Origin: Alphaproteobacteria bacterium
Lineage (GTDB): Bacteria > Pseudomonadota > Alphaproteobacteria > DSM-16000 > Inquilinaceae
Direction of reading: 5' to 3'
DNA: 42,008 nucleotides
Assembly (NCBI GenBank): GCA_009909005.1
Contig: JAAAOG010000136.1
Span: 1-42,008 of the forward strand
Shown: piece by piece, positions 26,673 through 33,958 of the stretch
Position numbering within the stretch: position 1 is the first letter of the stretch
How the letters are laid out: each line of letters starts with the position of its first letter
Made by a program: the position numbers and the translations under genes
Notes under the pieces: generated by a model
Told to the model about the DNA's origin: nothing
Database searches by the model: none
What the model saw: only the letters and a program-made list of their open reading frames with translations

Positions 26673-27212
26673 TCACGCCGCGTCGCGGTCGAGGACGCCG
26701 TCAATGGCCTGGTCGAGCCGCCGGCTCTCATCCACCACCAGGCTCAGAAAGCGCCGCCGCTCGGCCGGCGACAGCCCCGGATTGTCCCGCACAATCTCGC
26801 TCAGGCTGCGGATGGCGGTCAGCGGCGTGCGCAGCTCGTGCGCCGCCCGGCCATAGGCGTCGGTCTCGGCCCCGGTGGGACGTGCGACCCCCGGCGCCGG
26901 GCGGGCCGATCCCCGTTCGGCCATTTCCAAAGCCACCCGCTCGATATCGCCGCGCGACAGGCCGATATCGCTCAACATCCGATCGTCCATCCGGCCGAGC
27001 TCCCGCCGTGTCGCGGTGCGCCGGTGCCAGCGGCCGAGCGCCCGGCCGGTGGCCCGCGTCGCGCTCTTCAGCCCGCGATAGCCCGCAAGGCCCAGCCGCA
27101 CCGTCAGGGCCACGGCGCCGCGCAGCAGCCCCGCCGTGAAAGCGGCGCGCGCCAGCCGCGCGTCCATCAGAACCTGCCGGTATTCCGGGCGAGTCGCCAT
27201 CCACATATCCAT
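26673..27212 (-). CDS. DUF1127 domain fused to a HisKA dimerisation domain without ATPase
   Basis: This 179-residue protein joins two units. Residues about 63-95 (TRRELGRMDDRMLSDIGLSRGDIE) are a DUF1127/YjiS-like domain, usually a separate protein of 45-70 residues. Residues about 117-175 are a histidine-kinase dimerisation helix pair with the phosphoacceptor H-box AAHELRTPLTAIRS (His125). No HATPase domain follows; the protein ends 10 residues after the second helix. It could be a phosphotransfer acceptor or a dimerisation decoy (inference). The start at 27212 has GGAGGG upstream. It is divergent from a LysR gene, the usual neighbour of DUF1127 genes. Confidence 0.75.
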   Translation of the reverse strand: MDMWMATRPEYRQVLMDARLARAAFTAGLLRGAVALTVRLGLAGYRGLKSATRATGRALGRWHRRTATRRELGRMDDRMLSDIGLSRGDIERVALEMAERGSARPAPGVARPTGAETDAYGRAAHELRTPLTAIRSLSEIVRDNPGLSPAERRRFLSLVVDESRRLDQAIDGVLDRDAA

Positions 27213-27347
27213 GGTCTCCCTCCTTCCAGCCGATCGGCGCCGCGTTCTTCGCTGCCTCTCCCCGGCGCCGTCTTCTGAGGGGGAAGGTGACACGCCCCCT
27301 TGCATCAATCCAACGAATTGATATTATATGTTCCATCAGCGAAGGTG

Positions 27348-28322
27348 ATGGAGGGAGCCGTGCTGCAGACCCTGGAGCCCGAATTGCTGCAGAGCTTCGT
27401 GGCGATCGCCGAGACCGGCAGCTTTACCGAGGCGGCGAAGCGCATCCACCGCACCCAGTCGGCAGTCAGCATGCAGATCAAGCGGCTGGAGGACCTGCTC
27501 GGCCGGCCGGTCTTCCTGCGCACCGGCCGCTCGGTCTCGCCGACACCGGACGGCGAACTGCTGCTCGGCCATGCCCGGCGGATCCTCCGGGCGCATCGCG
27601 AGGCGATCGCGGCCTTTGACGGCTCGGCCCTCGAGGGCACGGTGCGGATCGGCACGCCCGATCAATATGCCTCGCTGTTCCTGCCCGACATTCTCGCCGC
27701 CTTCGCCGTCGAGCATCCGCGCGTGCATGTCGAGGTGGTCTGCGACATCAGCATCAACCTGAAGCAGCGGCTGGAGGCGGAGACCCTGGACCTCGCCTTG
27801 CTGACCTGCGGGCACGGGCAGGAAAGCGGCGTCATCGTGCTTGACGAGCCGCTGGTCTGGGCCGGCTCGGCGCGCCATTGCGTGCACGAGCAGGTGCCGG
27901 TGCCGCTGGCCCTGTTCGAGACGGGCTGCATTTACCGCCGCTGCGCCGTGGACGGCCTGACCGAGATGGGCCGGCCCTATCGGCTCGCCTATACCAGCAT
28001 GAGCCTGGCGGCGATCGAGGCGGCGCTGCGCGCCGGGCTCGCCGTCAGCGCCATTCCCCGCTTCGCGGTGCGCGATGGCCTGCGCATCCTGGGCGAGCGG
28101 GAGGGCTTTCCGCCGCTGACAAACTTCCAGGTGGCGCTGCTGAAGCGGCCGCATGCCGCCTCGCCGGTGCTCGACCGGCTGGAAGAACATGTCATCGAGG
28201 CGTTTCTGGGCGGCAGTGCGGCGGTCGCGGCCGGTCCGCGGACCGGACTATGTGGCGCCATGCCGAAAACGGCAGCTTTGGCGGGATGCGGCGAACAGGC
28301 TGCGGCCTGCCCGCCGGCTTGA
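27348..28322 (+). CDS. LysR-family transcriptional regulator
   Basis: This 324-residue protein has an N-terminal winged helix-turn-helix (ELLQSFVAIAETGSFTEAA ... RTQSAVSMQIKRLE), then an effector-binding domain (GTVRIGTPDQYASLFLPDIL). It lies divergent from the DUF1127-HisKA gene over 135 bp and probably controls it and itself; the AT-rich stretch near 27310-27335 is the likely operator. The last 35 residues (Cys/Ala-rich) go beyond the usual LysR end. Confidence 0.88.
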   Translation: MEGAVLQTLEPELLQSFVAIAETGSFTEAAKRIHRTQSAVSMQIKRLEDLLGRPVFLRTGRSVSPTPDGELLLGHARRILRAHREAIAAFDGSALEGTVRIGTPDQYASLFLPDILAAFAVEHPRVHVEVVCDISINLKQRLEAETLDLALLTCGHGQESGVIVLDEPLVWAGSARHCVHEQVPVPLALFETGCIYRRCAVDGLTEMGRPYRLAYTSMSLAAIEAALRAGLAVSAIPRFAVRDGLRILGEREGFPPLTNFQVALLKRPHAASPVLDRLEEHVIEAFLGGSAAVAAGPRTGLCGAMPKTAALAGCGEQAAACPPA

Positions 28323-28361
28323 GGCCCGCCAACCGGGCGGTTGAATCGGCCAAGCGGAGTG

Positions 28362-29273
28362 TCAAGCGGGCCGACAGGAGCGCCTGAGGCCGAACAGGCC
28401 GGCGAGTCCGGCGAGGATCAGCAGCAGGGTGGCCGGCGCCGAAACAGGCTGCGGTTGCTGGTCGGCGATTGGGGACGGCGACGTCTGTGGCGGCGCCGTC
28501 GGTTCGCCCGGTTCGGTCTCGCCGTCCGGCCCGCCGGTCCCGGGTGTCTCGTCATTTTCGGGCGTTTGCCCGACATTACCGTCGCCGGACGGGGGAGCGG
28601 CGGGACGCGGCGTATCCCGGGTTGGCGGTAGGGTGGAGACCACCTCCGGCGGCAATTCGGCGGGCAGATCCGGGTCGGACTGCAGCACGCCGGACAGTCC
28701 GGCAACCGAATACTCGTCGTTGAAGTCTCCGGTAGAGCTGAAGACGATCTTGTCAACCTTCAGGATTTCATCCAGACTGAAAAGAGACGCTCCATAGATA
28801 TTATCGTCTGCCTGGTCAAAGCGCATGCCGCCGGCGGGGCCGACTTCCTCGTCATTGAAAAAAAACTGCACAAGAGCTTCTTCGCCACGCGGGCCACCGT
28901 CCGTGGGCATGAACAGGTCGGTCAGGGCTATGCCGGATAGGGCGAAGGGTGTGCCCTGTTGAAAGGAAATCGTCAGCTGTTCCGACCCGTCGATTTCGTC
29001 ATTCTCGCCGCCGAGGATCCCGAATCCGTCCGTATCGTCCCAGTAGAGCCGGGTGTCCGCGCCCGCCGCGACTGTCACCCGTGTCGACAGGTCACCGGGG
29101 CTCTTGGTGCAGCTGGAACGGTGCAGGCAGTCGGAGGCAAACGCCTCACTGCGAAAATCGATGTCCAGGCCCTCGAAGCCCGCCATGGCATTCATCGGAG
29201 CCGCATCGGCCGACCGGCCGAGGCCCAGGAAAAGCACCAGAATCAGGCCACTCAGGGCGAGGCGTCCAATCAT
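28362..29273 (-). CDS. Secreted protein with PEP-CTERM/VPXXX-like sorting tail
   Basis: This 303-residue protein has a cleavable signal peptide (LALSGLILVLFLGL, ending near ADA). A beta-rich region of about 180 residues follows, then a long Pro/Thr/Glu-rich linker from about 195 to 270. The tail ends PVSAPATLLLILAGLAG, followed by Arg residues, matching PEP-CTERM/VPLPA-type surface sorting signals. Such proteins are exported and processed by exosortase or a related enzyme; none is in the window. ATG at 29273 follows an AGGAAAAGG site. Confidence 0.72.
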   Translation of the reverse strand: MIGRLALSGLILVLFLGLGRSADAAPMNAMAGFEGLDIDFRSEAFASDCLHRSSCTKSPGDLSTRVTVAAGADTRLYWDDTDGFGILGGENDEIDGSEQLTISFQQGTPFALSGIALTDLFMPTDGGPRGEEALVQFFFNDEEVGPAGGMRFDQADDNIYGASLFSLDEILKVDKIVFSSTGDFNDEYSVAGLSGVLQSDPDLPAELPPEVVSTLPPTRDTPRPAAPPSGDGNVGQTPENDETPGTGGPDGETEPGEPTAPPQTSPSPIADQQPQPVSAPATLLLILAGLAGLFGLRRSCRPA

Positions 29274-29575
29274 GTTAACCTTTTCCTACGAGTGACACAG
29301 ACACTTCTTCTATTCAAAGCAAACCTCATACCATTCTATTTTTTCCTTTTAATTCAACGGATAACAGCCCCTTTTTGCAGTCATGTTTCAAGGCATGTAA
29401 AGCAGGCCTGACATTTCGGGCTGTCGTTCGGGCGACATCTGTAAGATTCTTCGACACCACGCGAAGGACATTGTCGCTGGGCAGCCCCAAGCAGACCGCA
29501 TGAGGATGAAACAATCCTTAAGGAAAAGGACAGCGAGCGCCGGATGCGCCTTTCTGCGCAGATTTGCCGCGGAAA
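29274..29575. other. Gene-free AT-richer stretch downstream of the displaced gatA end
   Basis: It lies between the PEP-CTERM-like gene start and the orphan gatA 3' end and probably contains the former's promoter. A 62-codon minus-strand frame (29326-29514) has no ribosome-binding site or recognisable similarity and is not called. No terminator or RNA gene is seen. Confidence 0.4.
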
Positions 29576-29663
29576 TCAGGCCAGAGCGGTTTCCAGCACC
29601 CCGGCGATGCGCAGCATGGTCTCCTCGTCGAAGGGCCGTCCGATCAGCTGCAGGCCGAGCGGC
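29576..29663 (-). pseudogene. Orphan 3' end of gatA (original C-terminus) beyond island B
   Basis: In frame on the minus strand it reads [19 protein letters not shown], then AGVLETALA and a stop (29576-29578). This matches the C-terminus of the intact gatA except for the last residues, where the intact gene ends ETFVK. It is the natural end of the gene, cut off by the insertion. Confidence 0.85.
29588..29663. repeat. Left 76-bp direct repeat (att-like) of island B
   Basis: It matches 31890-31965 at 74 of 76 positions, in the same orientation. Similarity stops abruptly at both ends: beyond the right end the sequence is AT-rich island DNA, and to the left it continues into the original gatA stop. 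Confidence 0.95.
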
Positions 29664-29747
29664 TTCCATGAATTAGTCACACAGCTATCTACGTCGCTGC
29701 GGATTATGCCAATAATCAAAAAAATCGGAGGCAGGGAAAGCAAGCGA

Positions 29748-29772
29748 GGAGGGGGGAGTGATTCCCCCCTTC
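29748..29772 (-). terminator. G-tract hairpin with distal T-run in island B
   Basis: GGGGGGA (29751-29757) pairs with TCCCCCC (29763-29769) around a 5-nt loop; flanking pairs extend it to about 10 bp with a wobble. On the minus strand it is preceded by another G6 run, and a T7 run follows at 29724-29718. It probably ends the RelA/SpoT-27-codon transcript, though the T-run is about 24 nt away. The G-runs could also form a quadruplex. Confidence 0.5.
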
Positions 29773-29777
29773 CCCCC

Positions 29778-29861
29778 TTAGGATTCTGGCTTCCTCCTCA
29801 ACGACTCGCTACCATACTTCAAAGCTAGTCGGTTCTGCGGACCGGACTCAGGTTTCGTCAT
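29778..29861 (-). CDS. 27-residue ORF with consensus ribosome-binding site (island B)
   Basis: The ORF starts ATG at 29861 with AAGGAGG 7 nt upstream, the strongest ribosome-binding site in the island. It encodes a very basic peptide that opens MTKPESGPQNR and closes LRRKPES, so the KPES tetrad occurs near both ends. It lies 78 nt after the RelA/SpoT stop, before the G-tract hairpin. No known family is recognised; an antitoxin, immunity or leader peptide is possible. Confidence 0.45.
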   Translation of the reverse strand: MTKPESGPQNRLALKYGSESLRRKPES

Positions 29862-29939
29862 AGCGGTACCTCCTTAGATCCTGGTCATTGAGATACGTTT
29901 AAGGGCGTGAGGCAGATGTCTGCCAGTTGCTCAACGCTA

Positions 29940-31760
29940 TCAGCCGACAACGGGTCGCGCAAGCAGCCTGTCGGCAAACACAAAAGCATCTCTTTCGTCA
30001 CCGTCAAGACTGTGCGCGATCGTCCCCCTTAGGAAGTCATCCATCTGCACAGAATCAACTTCCTCGCGTGGAACGTGCTGACGGATCAACCCAACTTCTT
30101 TAAGAAGATCCACAACATGCTCCGCGACGCGACGTGCTTTGGCTACGTCACCAACTGACAAATATCCTCTGCAGAGGGTATCATACCGAGTATAACGGTG
30201 ATCTGGTTGACGAGAAGTAAATTCCGCCAGCTCATGAATCCAATTGCCCATTTCAGTGTCAAGAACATGAAATTCAGTATTTGCATTGCTACCTTGCCTC
30301 TCTTCCCACCCATAATAAACGAGATTATTAATGCAAGCAATCCTTTCTTGCTCATCACCAGCTATCTTAAAAGCCTCGCGCGTCCAGCTGATAGCGTCCT
30401 GGAGTAATTTCCGGCGCTCTGATCTACCTGCATTCGTAACACCGCATTTGCTACTCTTGCGCCAGTATGTGTACCCGATGGTTCGTCGAAGAGCAGCCCT
30501 GATCCAATGGTCTCCCGTAATTCTTCTGTCATTTTCATTATCAAGAATCTCTTTTGCCTCAAAAAGTGCACTTAAAGCTTCATCGTAACTTTCTCGTCGT
30601 CTGAGGATGTACCCATGGCGATACCGAGACACAGAGTCATTAGGATAGTCTTTTTGGATTTCCTCATAAATTTGCTCTGCCTTGACAAGGTCATTACTTT
30701 CACCAGTGTTAAGAAGGCAGAATGCTCGCTCCATACGTAACCAATAAGATGCTTTTCTTGCTGCATCTTCATTTTGATAAAGATAATCTTTTTTATCTGA
30801 AATCAAAACTCTAAGTTCGGTTGCGCTCTTCTTGAATAAATCTTGCGCTAATGGCTCCAATTTCGTAGATTTCGCCTCCTCGATAATAGTGTAAATTTTT
30901 TTAAACGCTGTAGTAACCTCCGTTGGAGCTTCAACTAATTCCGAGAGAGCGTCAATCGGCGCCTCAGCGGACCTTTTTGCTTGTGATTCTTGCACTAACA
31001 GACCGGAGGTTTCTGCTGCTTGCTCATGTATTACCTCCACATACTGTATACAGCCGTCCATCATCGCCTTCAGTGCATTAAGATGCTTATTCCAAGTAAT
31101 ATTAGATGCAGAGCCACGGCTAATACTGTAACGCAACCGATGGTCTATCTCTCCCCACGCTTCTTCGAGGGTACTACGAACCTGAATCTCAAAAGGAAAA
31201 ACAAAATCTTCGTCTGAGTTTTCTTCTTTTTCGATCTTACTCTTACATCCTAGGATCAAGTGAACAGAGGAATATTGGGTTTCTTTGCCCTCTATTCTAG
31301 GGACGTTGCTCAGACCAGCGTCAAGTATAACTTTTCTAACACTCTCAGTAATAGAAAGAGGGTCGTTCTCTGGTCGACTAGTATAAATTACTGATTCAAT
31401 TAATAAATCTTTTATAAACGGCGATCTATACTGAGACTCATGCTTGACCATCTTAAGGATTTCGTTAACGGTTTTTGTCACCCCACTCTGAAAATATGTA
31501 ACAATTCGAATCCCAAGAATATCATTTAAATGCTCCGGTTGGAAATCGCTCATACCCTCCGCGCGCTTTTTCAGCACCTTTCTCAAAATACTTCTTCTCT
31601 CTTTTATTCGTGATTTCATCGAAAGCGCGCTCGACAATACATCTTCATTGTCATATAACTCTGACATGATTTTCTTTTCGACAGGGCGCGCTGCTTCAAT
31701 TAAGCGAAAAGCGCTATTTTCAATTTTTTGCCGATCAGACTCGTCAAACCCACTGACCAT
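29940..31760 (-). CDS. RelA/SpoT nucleotidyltransferase-domain protein with TPR-like C-terminus
   Basis: This 606-residue protein has a (p)ppGpp-synthetase-type domain in residues 40-215: SRIKERRSIL (G-loop region), LNDILGIRIVTYF, YSSVHL (Tyr163, His167), FEIQVRS (Glu191, Gln193) and LEEAWGEIDHRLRY (His207). There is no HD hydrolase, TGS or ACT domain as in housekeeping Rel. Residues about 370-560 look like TPR-type helical repeats (AEQIYEEIQKDYPNDSVSRY). Proteins of this make-up act as stress alarmone makers or as toxic pyrophosphokinases in defence and toxin systems. ATG at 31760 has GAGGTGG 5 nt upstream. Codon use is AT-rich and foreign. Confidence 0.85.
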   Translation of the reverse strand: MVSGFDESDRQKIENSAFRLIEAARPVEKKIMSELYDNEDVLSSALSMKSRIKERRSILRKVLKKRAEGMSDFQPEHLNDILGIRIVTYFQSGVTKTVNEILKMVKHESQYRSPFIKDLLIESVIYTSRPENDPLSITESVRKVILDAGLSNVPRIEGKETQYSSVHLILGCKSKIEKEENSDEDFVFPFEIQVRSTLEEAWGEIDHRLRYSISRGSASNITWNKHLNALKAMMDGCIQYVEVIHEQAAETSGLLVQESQAKRSAEAPIDALSELVEAPTEVTTAFKKIYTIIEEAKSTKLEPLAQDLFKKSATELRVLISDKKDYLYQNEDAARKASYWLRMERAFCLLNTGESNDLVKAEQIYEEIQKDYPNDSVSRYRHGYILRRRESYDEALSALFEAKEILDNENDRRITGDHWIRAALRRTIGYTYWRKSSKCGVTNAGRSERRKLLQDAISWTREAFKIAGDEQERIACINNLVYYGWEERQGSNANTEFHVLDTEMGNWIHELAEFTSRQPDHRYTRYDTLCRGYLSVGDVAKARRVAEHVVDLLKEVGLIRQHVPREEVDSVQMDDFLRGTIAHSLDGDERDAFVFADRLLARPVVG

Positions 31761-31795
31761 TCTACCACCTCGATTGGAAACTAACATTTTCGCTA

Positions 31796-31824
31796 ACATT
31801 AATGCAGATACGCTCGAATTTCAA
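31796..31824 (-). promoter_or_regulatory. Sigma70-type promoter of the island B RelA/SpoT gene
   Basis: TTGAAA (31824-31819) and TAATGT (31801-31796) on the minus strand have a 17-bp spacer, about 36 nt ahead of the start codon. This is the same arrangement as island A's promoter (TTGACA-N17-TAATAT). Confidence 0.6.
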
Positions 31825-31877
31825 GCGTCAAAAAAATGAGCGAAAGCCCAAGCTTAGAGAAAACTAGGTGCATAATA

Positions 31878-33326
31878 TTATTTTACAAAGGTTTCCAGCA
31901 TCCCGGCGATGCGCAGCATGGTCTCCTCGTCGAAGGGCCGCCCGATCAGCTGCAGGCCGAGCGGCATGCCGTCGGCGCCCAGCCCGGCCGGCACGGAAAT
32001 GCCCGGCAGGCCGGCAAGGTTCGCCGTCACGGTGAAGACGTCGTTCAGGTACATCATCACCGGGTCGTCGGTCTTTTCGCCGACCTTGAAGGCGGTCGAG
32101 GGCGCGGTCGGGGTCAGCACCGCATGGCAGCTCTCGAAGGCCGCATCGAAATCGCGCTTGATCAGGGTGCGCATCTGCTGCGCCTTGAGGTAATAAGCGT
32201 CGTAATAACCGGCAGACAGCGCGTATGTCCCGATCATGATGCGGCGGGTCACCTCGTCACCGAAGCCTTCGGCGCGGGTGTTCTCGTACATCTCGATCAG
32301 GTTCTTGCCGGGCACCCGCAGGCCGTAGCGCACCCCGTCATAGCGCGCCAGATTGGAGGAGGCCTCGGCCGGCGCCACCACGTAGTAGGTCGGCAGCGCG
32401 TATTTGGTGTGCGGCAGGGAGATGTCGACCACCTCCGCCCCCGCCTGGCGCAGCCGGTCCGCCCCATTCGCCCAGAGCTGCTCGATCGCCGCCGGCATGC
32501 CCTCCACGCGGTACTCGCCCGGCACGCCGATGCGCAGGCCGCGAATGTCGCCGGTCAGCGCCGCCTCGAAATCCGGCACGGGCATGTCGACCGAGGTCGA
32601 GTCCTTCGGGTCGAAGCCGCACATCGACCGCATCAGGATCGCCGTGTCGCGGACCGTGCGGGCAAAGGGCCCCGCCTGGTCGAGCGAGGAGGCAAAGGCG
32701 ATGGTTCCCCAGCGCGAGCAGCGGCCATAGGTCGGCTTCATGCCGACAATGCCGCAAAAGCTGGCCGGCTGGCGGATCGACCCGCCGGTGTCGGTTCCCG
32801 TCGCACCGATCGCGGTATACCCCGCCACCGCCGAGGCCGAACCGCCCGAGGAGCCGCCCGGCACCAGATCGGCTTCGGGCTCGGTGGTGCGCCGCCGCGG
32901 GTTGATCGACGGAGCATAGTAGGACGTCATGGTCGACGAGCCCATGGCGAACTCGTCGAGATTGGTCTTGCCCAGCATCACCGCGCCGTCGCGCCAGAGA
33001 TTGGCGGTGACGGTGCTTTCATAGGTCGGCACGAAGCCGTCGAGGATATGGCTGGCCGCGGTGGTCAGCACGCCGTCGGTGCAGAACATGTCCTTGACGG
33101 CGATCGGGATGCCTTCCAGCGGCCCGGCCTCGCCGCGCATCCGCCGCTCGTCGGAGGCTCGGGCCATCGCTTGCGCCTTGTCCGGCGTCTCGGTGATATA
33201 GGCGTTGAGTCCGCGAGCGCCCTCCATGGCGGCGATATGCGCGTCGGCCAGCTCGACGGCAGTGATCTCCTTCTTCTCCAGAAGGTCGCGGGCTTCGACG
33301 AGGGTCAGCCGGGTCAGGTCGGTCAT
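31878..33326 (-). CDS. gatA: Asp-tRNA(Asn)/Glu-tRNA(Gln) amidotransferase subunit A
   Basis: GatA is the amidase that frees ammonia from glutamine for GatB. The 482-residue product has the Ser-cisSer-Lys triad: Lys78 in GIPIAVKD, Ser159/160 in [10 protein letters not shown] and Ser183 in [10 protein letters not shown]. The C-terminus is altered by island B: it ends MLETFVK, where the displaced copy reads VLETALA, so the gene remains intact. It is 21 kb from gatC and 25 kb from gatB, although the three usually sit together. Its start is 84 bp from the stop of the ybaK-type gene upstream. Confidence 0.96.
   Translation of the reverse strand: MTDLTRLTLVEARDLLEKKEITAVELADAHIAAMEGARGLNAYITETPDKAQAMARASDERRMRGEAGPLEGIPIAVKDMFCTDGVLTTAASHILDGFVPTYESTVTANLWRDGAVMLGKTNLDEFAMGSSTMTSYYAPSINPRRRTTEPEADLVPGGSSGGSASAVAGYTAIGATGTDTGGSIRQPASFCGIVGMKPTYGRCSRWGTIAFASSLDQAGPFARTVRDTAILMRSMCGFDPKDSTSVDMPVPDFEAALTGDIRGLRIGVPGEYRVEGMPAAIEQLWANGADRLRQAGAEVVDISLPHTKYALPTYYVVAPAEASSNLARYDGVRYGLRVPGKNLIEMYENTRAEGFGDEVTRRIMIGTYALSAGYYDAYYLKAQQMRTLIKRDFDAAFESCHAVLTPTAPSTAFKVGEKTDDPVMMYLNDVFTVTANLAGLPGISVPAGLGADGMPLGLQLIGRPFDEETMLRIAGMLETFVK
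31890..31965. repeat. Right 76-bp direct repeat (att-like) of island B, within gatA
   Basis: It is identical to 29588-29663 except at the 12th and 52nd bases. It encodes the last 25 or so residues of GatA (on the minus strand) up to the ETF that begins the island-provided tail. Confidence 0.95.
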
Positions 33327-33409
33327 CGGTCTTCTGCGTCGGACGGGCGGGCGGGCGAAAGGGTCGGGCGTTGGACGGCGGCCGAAGCAAAGCAACAGCA
33401 AGGCGCCGG

Positions 33410-33958
33410 CTACGGCGTCAGGGCGATATCGGCAACCGTGCCGCCGGTCAGCGTTTCCAGAGCGGCGGGGCTCAGCCGGAACACCGCGTTCGGCGTGCCG
33501 GCTGCCGCCCATATCTCCTCGTATTGCAGCAAGTCCCGGTCGATGACAATCAGGATCGGCGCCTCATGGCCGACCGGCGGCACGCCGCCGATGGCATAGC
33601 CGGTCGCCGCACGGACAAAGGCGGCGTCGGCGCGGCCGATCTTCTCGCCGCCGGTCTTGACGGACAGGACAGCCGCCACCGCCTTTTCGTCGACCCGGTT
33701 GCCGCCGCTGGCGACGACCAGCACCGGCGTGCCGCTGCCCTTCGTCCTGAACACGAGCGATTTGGCGATCTGGCCGACGCTGCAGCCGATCGCCGCCGCC
33801 GCCTTCGCCGCGGTGCGGGTCGATTCGGCAAAGGTGACGACCGGCCCGTCATGCCCCCGAGCCCGCAAGGCCGCCTGGACCTTCAGCGCGCTGGGCGGCA
33901 GGTCGCCGGCAGCGGCGGGCGCCGCCGGCAGGGCCGGCGCGGTCGGCATTCCGGTCAT
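33410..33958 (-). CDS. YbaK/ProX-type aminoacyl-tRNA deacylase
   Basis: This 182-residue single-domain trans-editing enzyme hydrolyses mischarged tRNA. Family motifs include IAKSLVFRT, the conserved Lys in EKAVA, and [11 protein letters not shown] with LIVIDRDLL. An Ala/Pro-rich 20-residue N-terminus precedes the domain. The ATG overlaps the proC stop (ATGA), so it is co-translated with proC. The exact tRNA edited (Cys-tRNA(Pro) or Ala-tRNA(Pro)) is uncertain; the proC link fits proline. Confidence 0.87.
   Translation of the reverse strand: MTGMPTAPALPAAPAAAGDLPPSALKVQAALRARGHDGPVVTFAESTRTAAKAAAAIGCSVGQIAKSLVFRTKGSGTPVLVVASGGNRVDEKAVAAVLSVKTGGEKIGRADAAFVRAATGYAIGGVPPVGHEAPILIVIDRDLLQYEEIWAAAGTPNAVFRLSPAALETLTGGTVADIALTP

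Larger units (their letters stand above)
29664..31889 (-). mobile_element. Island B: insert in the gatA 3' end with RelA/SpoT-TPR gene
   Basis: About 2.2 kb of clearly AT-richer DNA (near 40% GC by eye over much of its length) sits between two near-identical 76-bp copies of the gatA 3' end. The copy joined to gatA gives it a new C-terminus (ETFVK), and the original end (ETALA) lies on the far side. This is the signature of site-specific integration into a gene's 3' end. The contents are a RelA/SpoT-TPR gene, a 27-codon ORF and a GC-rich hairpin. There is no recombinase, so mobility would need an enzyme in trans or homologous recombination through the repeats. Confidence 0.85.

Noticed and set aside
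29326-29514. 62-codon minus-strand ORF between the PEP-CTERM-like gene and the orphan gatA end
   Set aside because: There is no ribosome-binding site, no similarity, and it lies in the likely promoter region.
29664-31889. Group II intron or retron in gatA
   Set aside because: No reverse transcriptase, no GTGYG-type 5' end, and no domain V-like structure was found. The direct repeat of the target end argues for integration.
31836-33599. A 587-codon plus-strand open frame opposite gatA
   Set aside because: It is a shadow of gatA, rich in His/Arg/Gly from the complementary codons.
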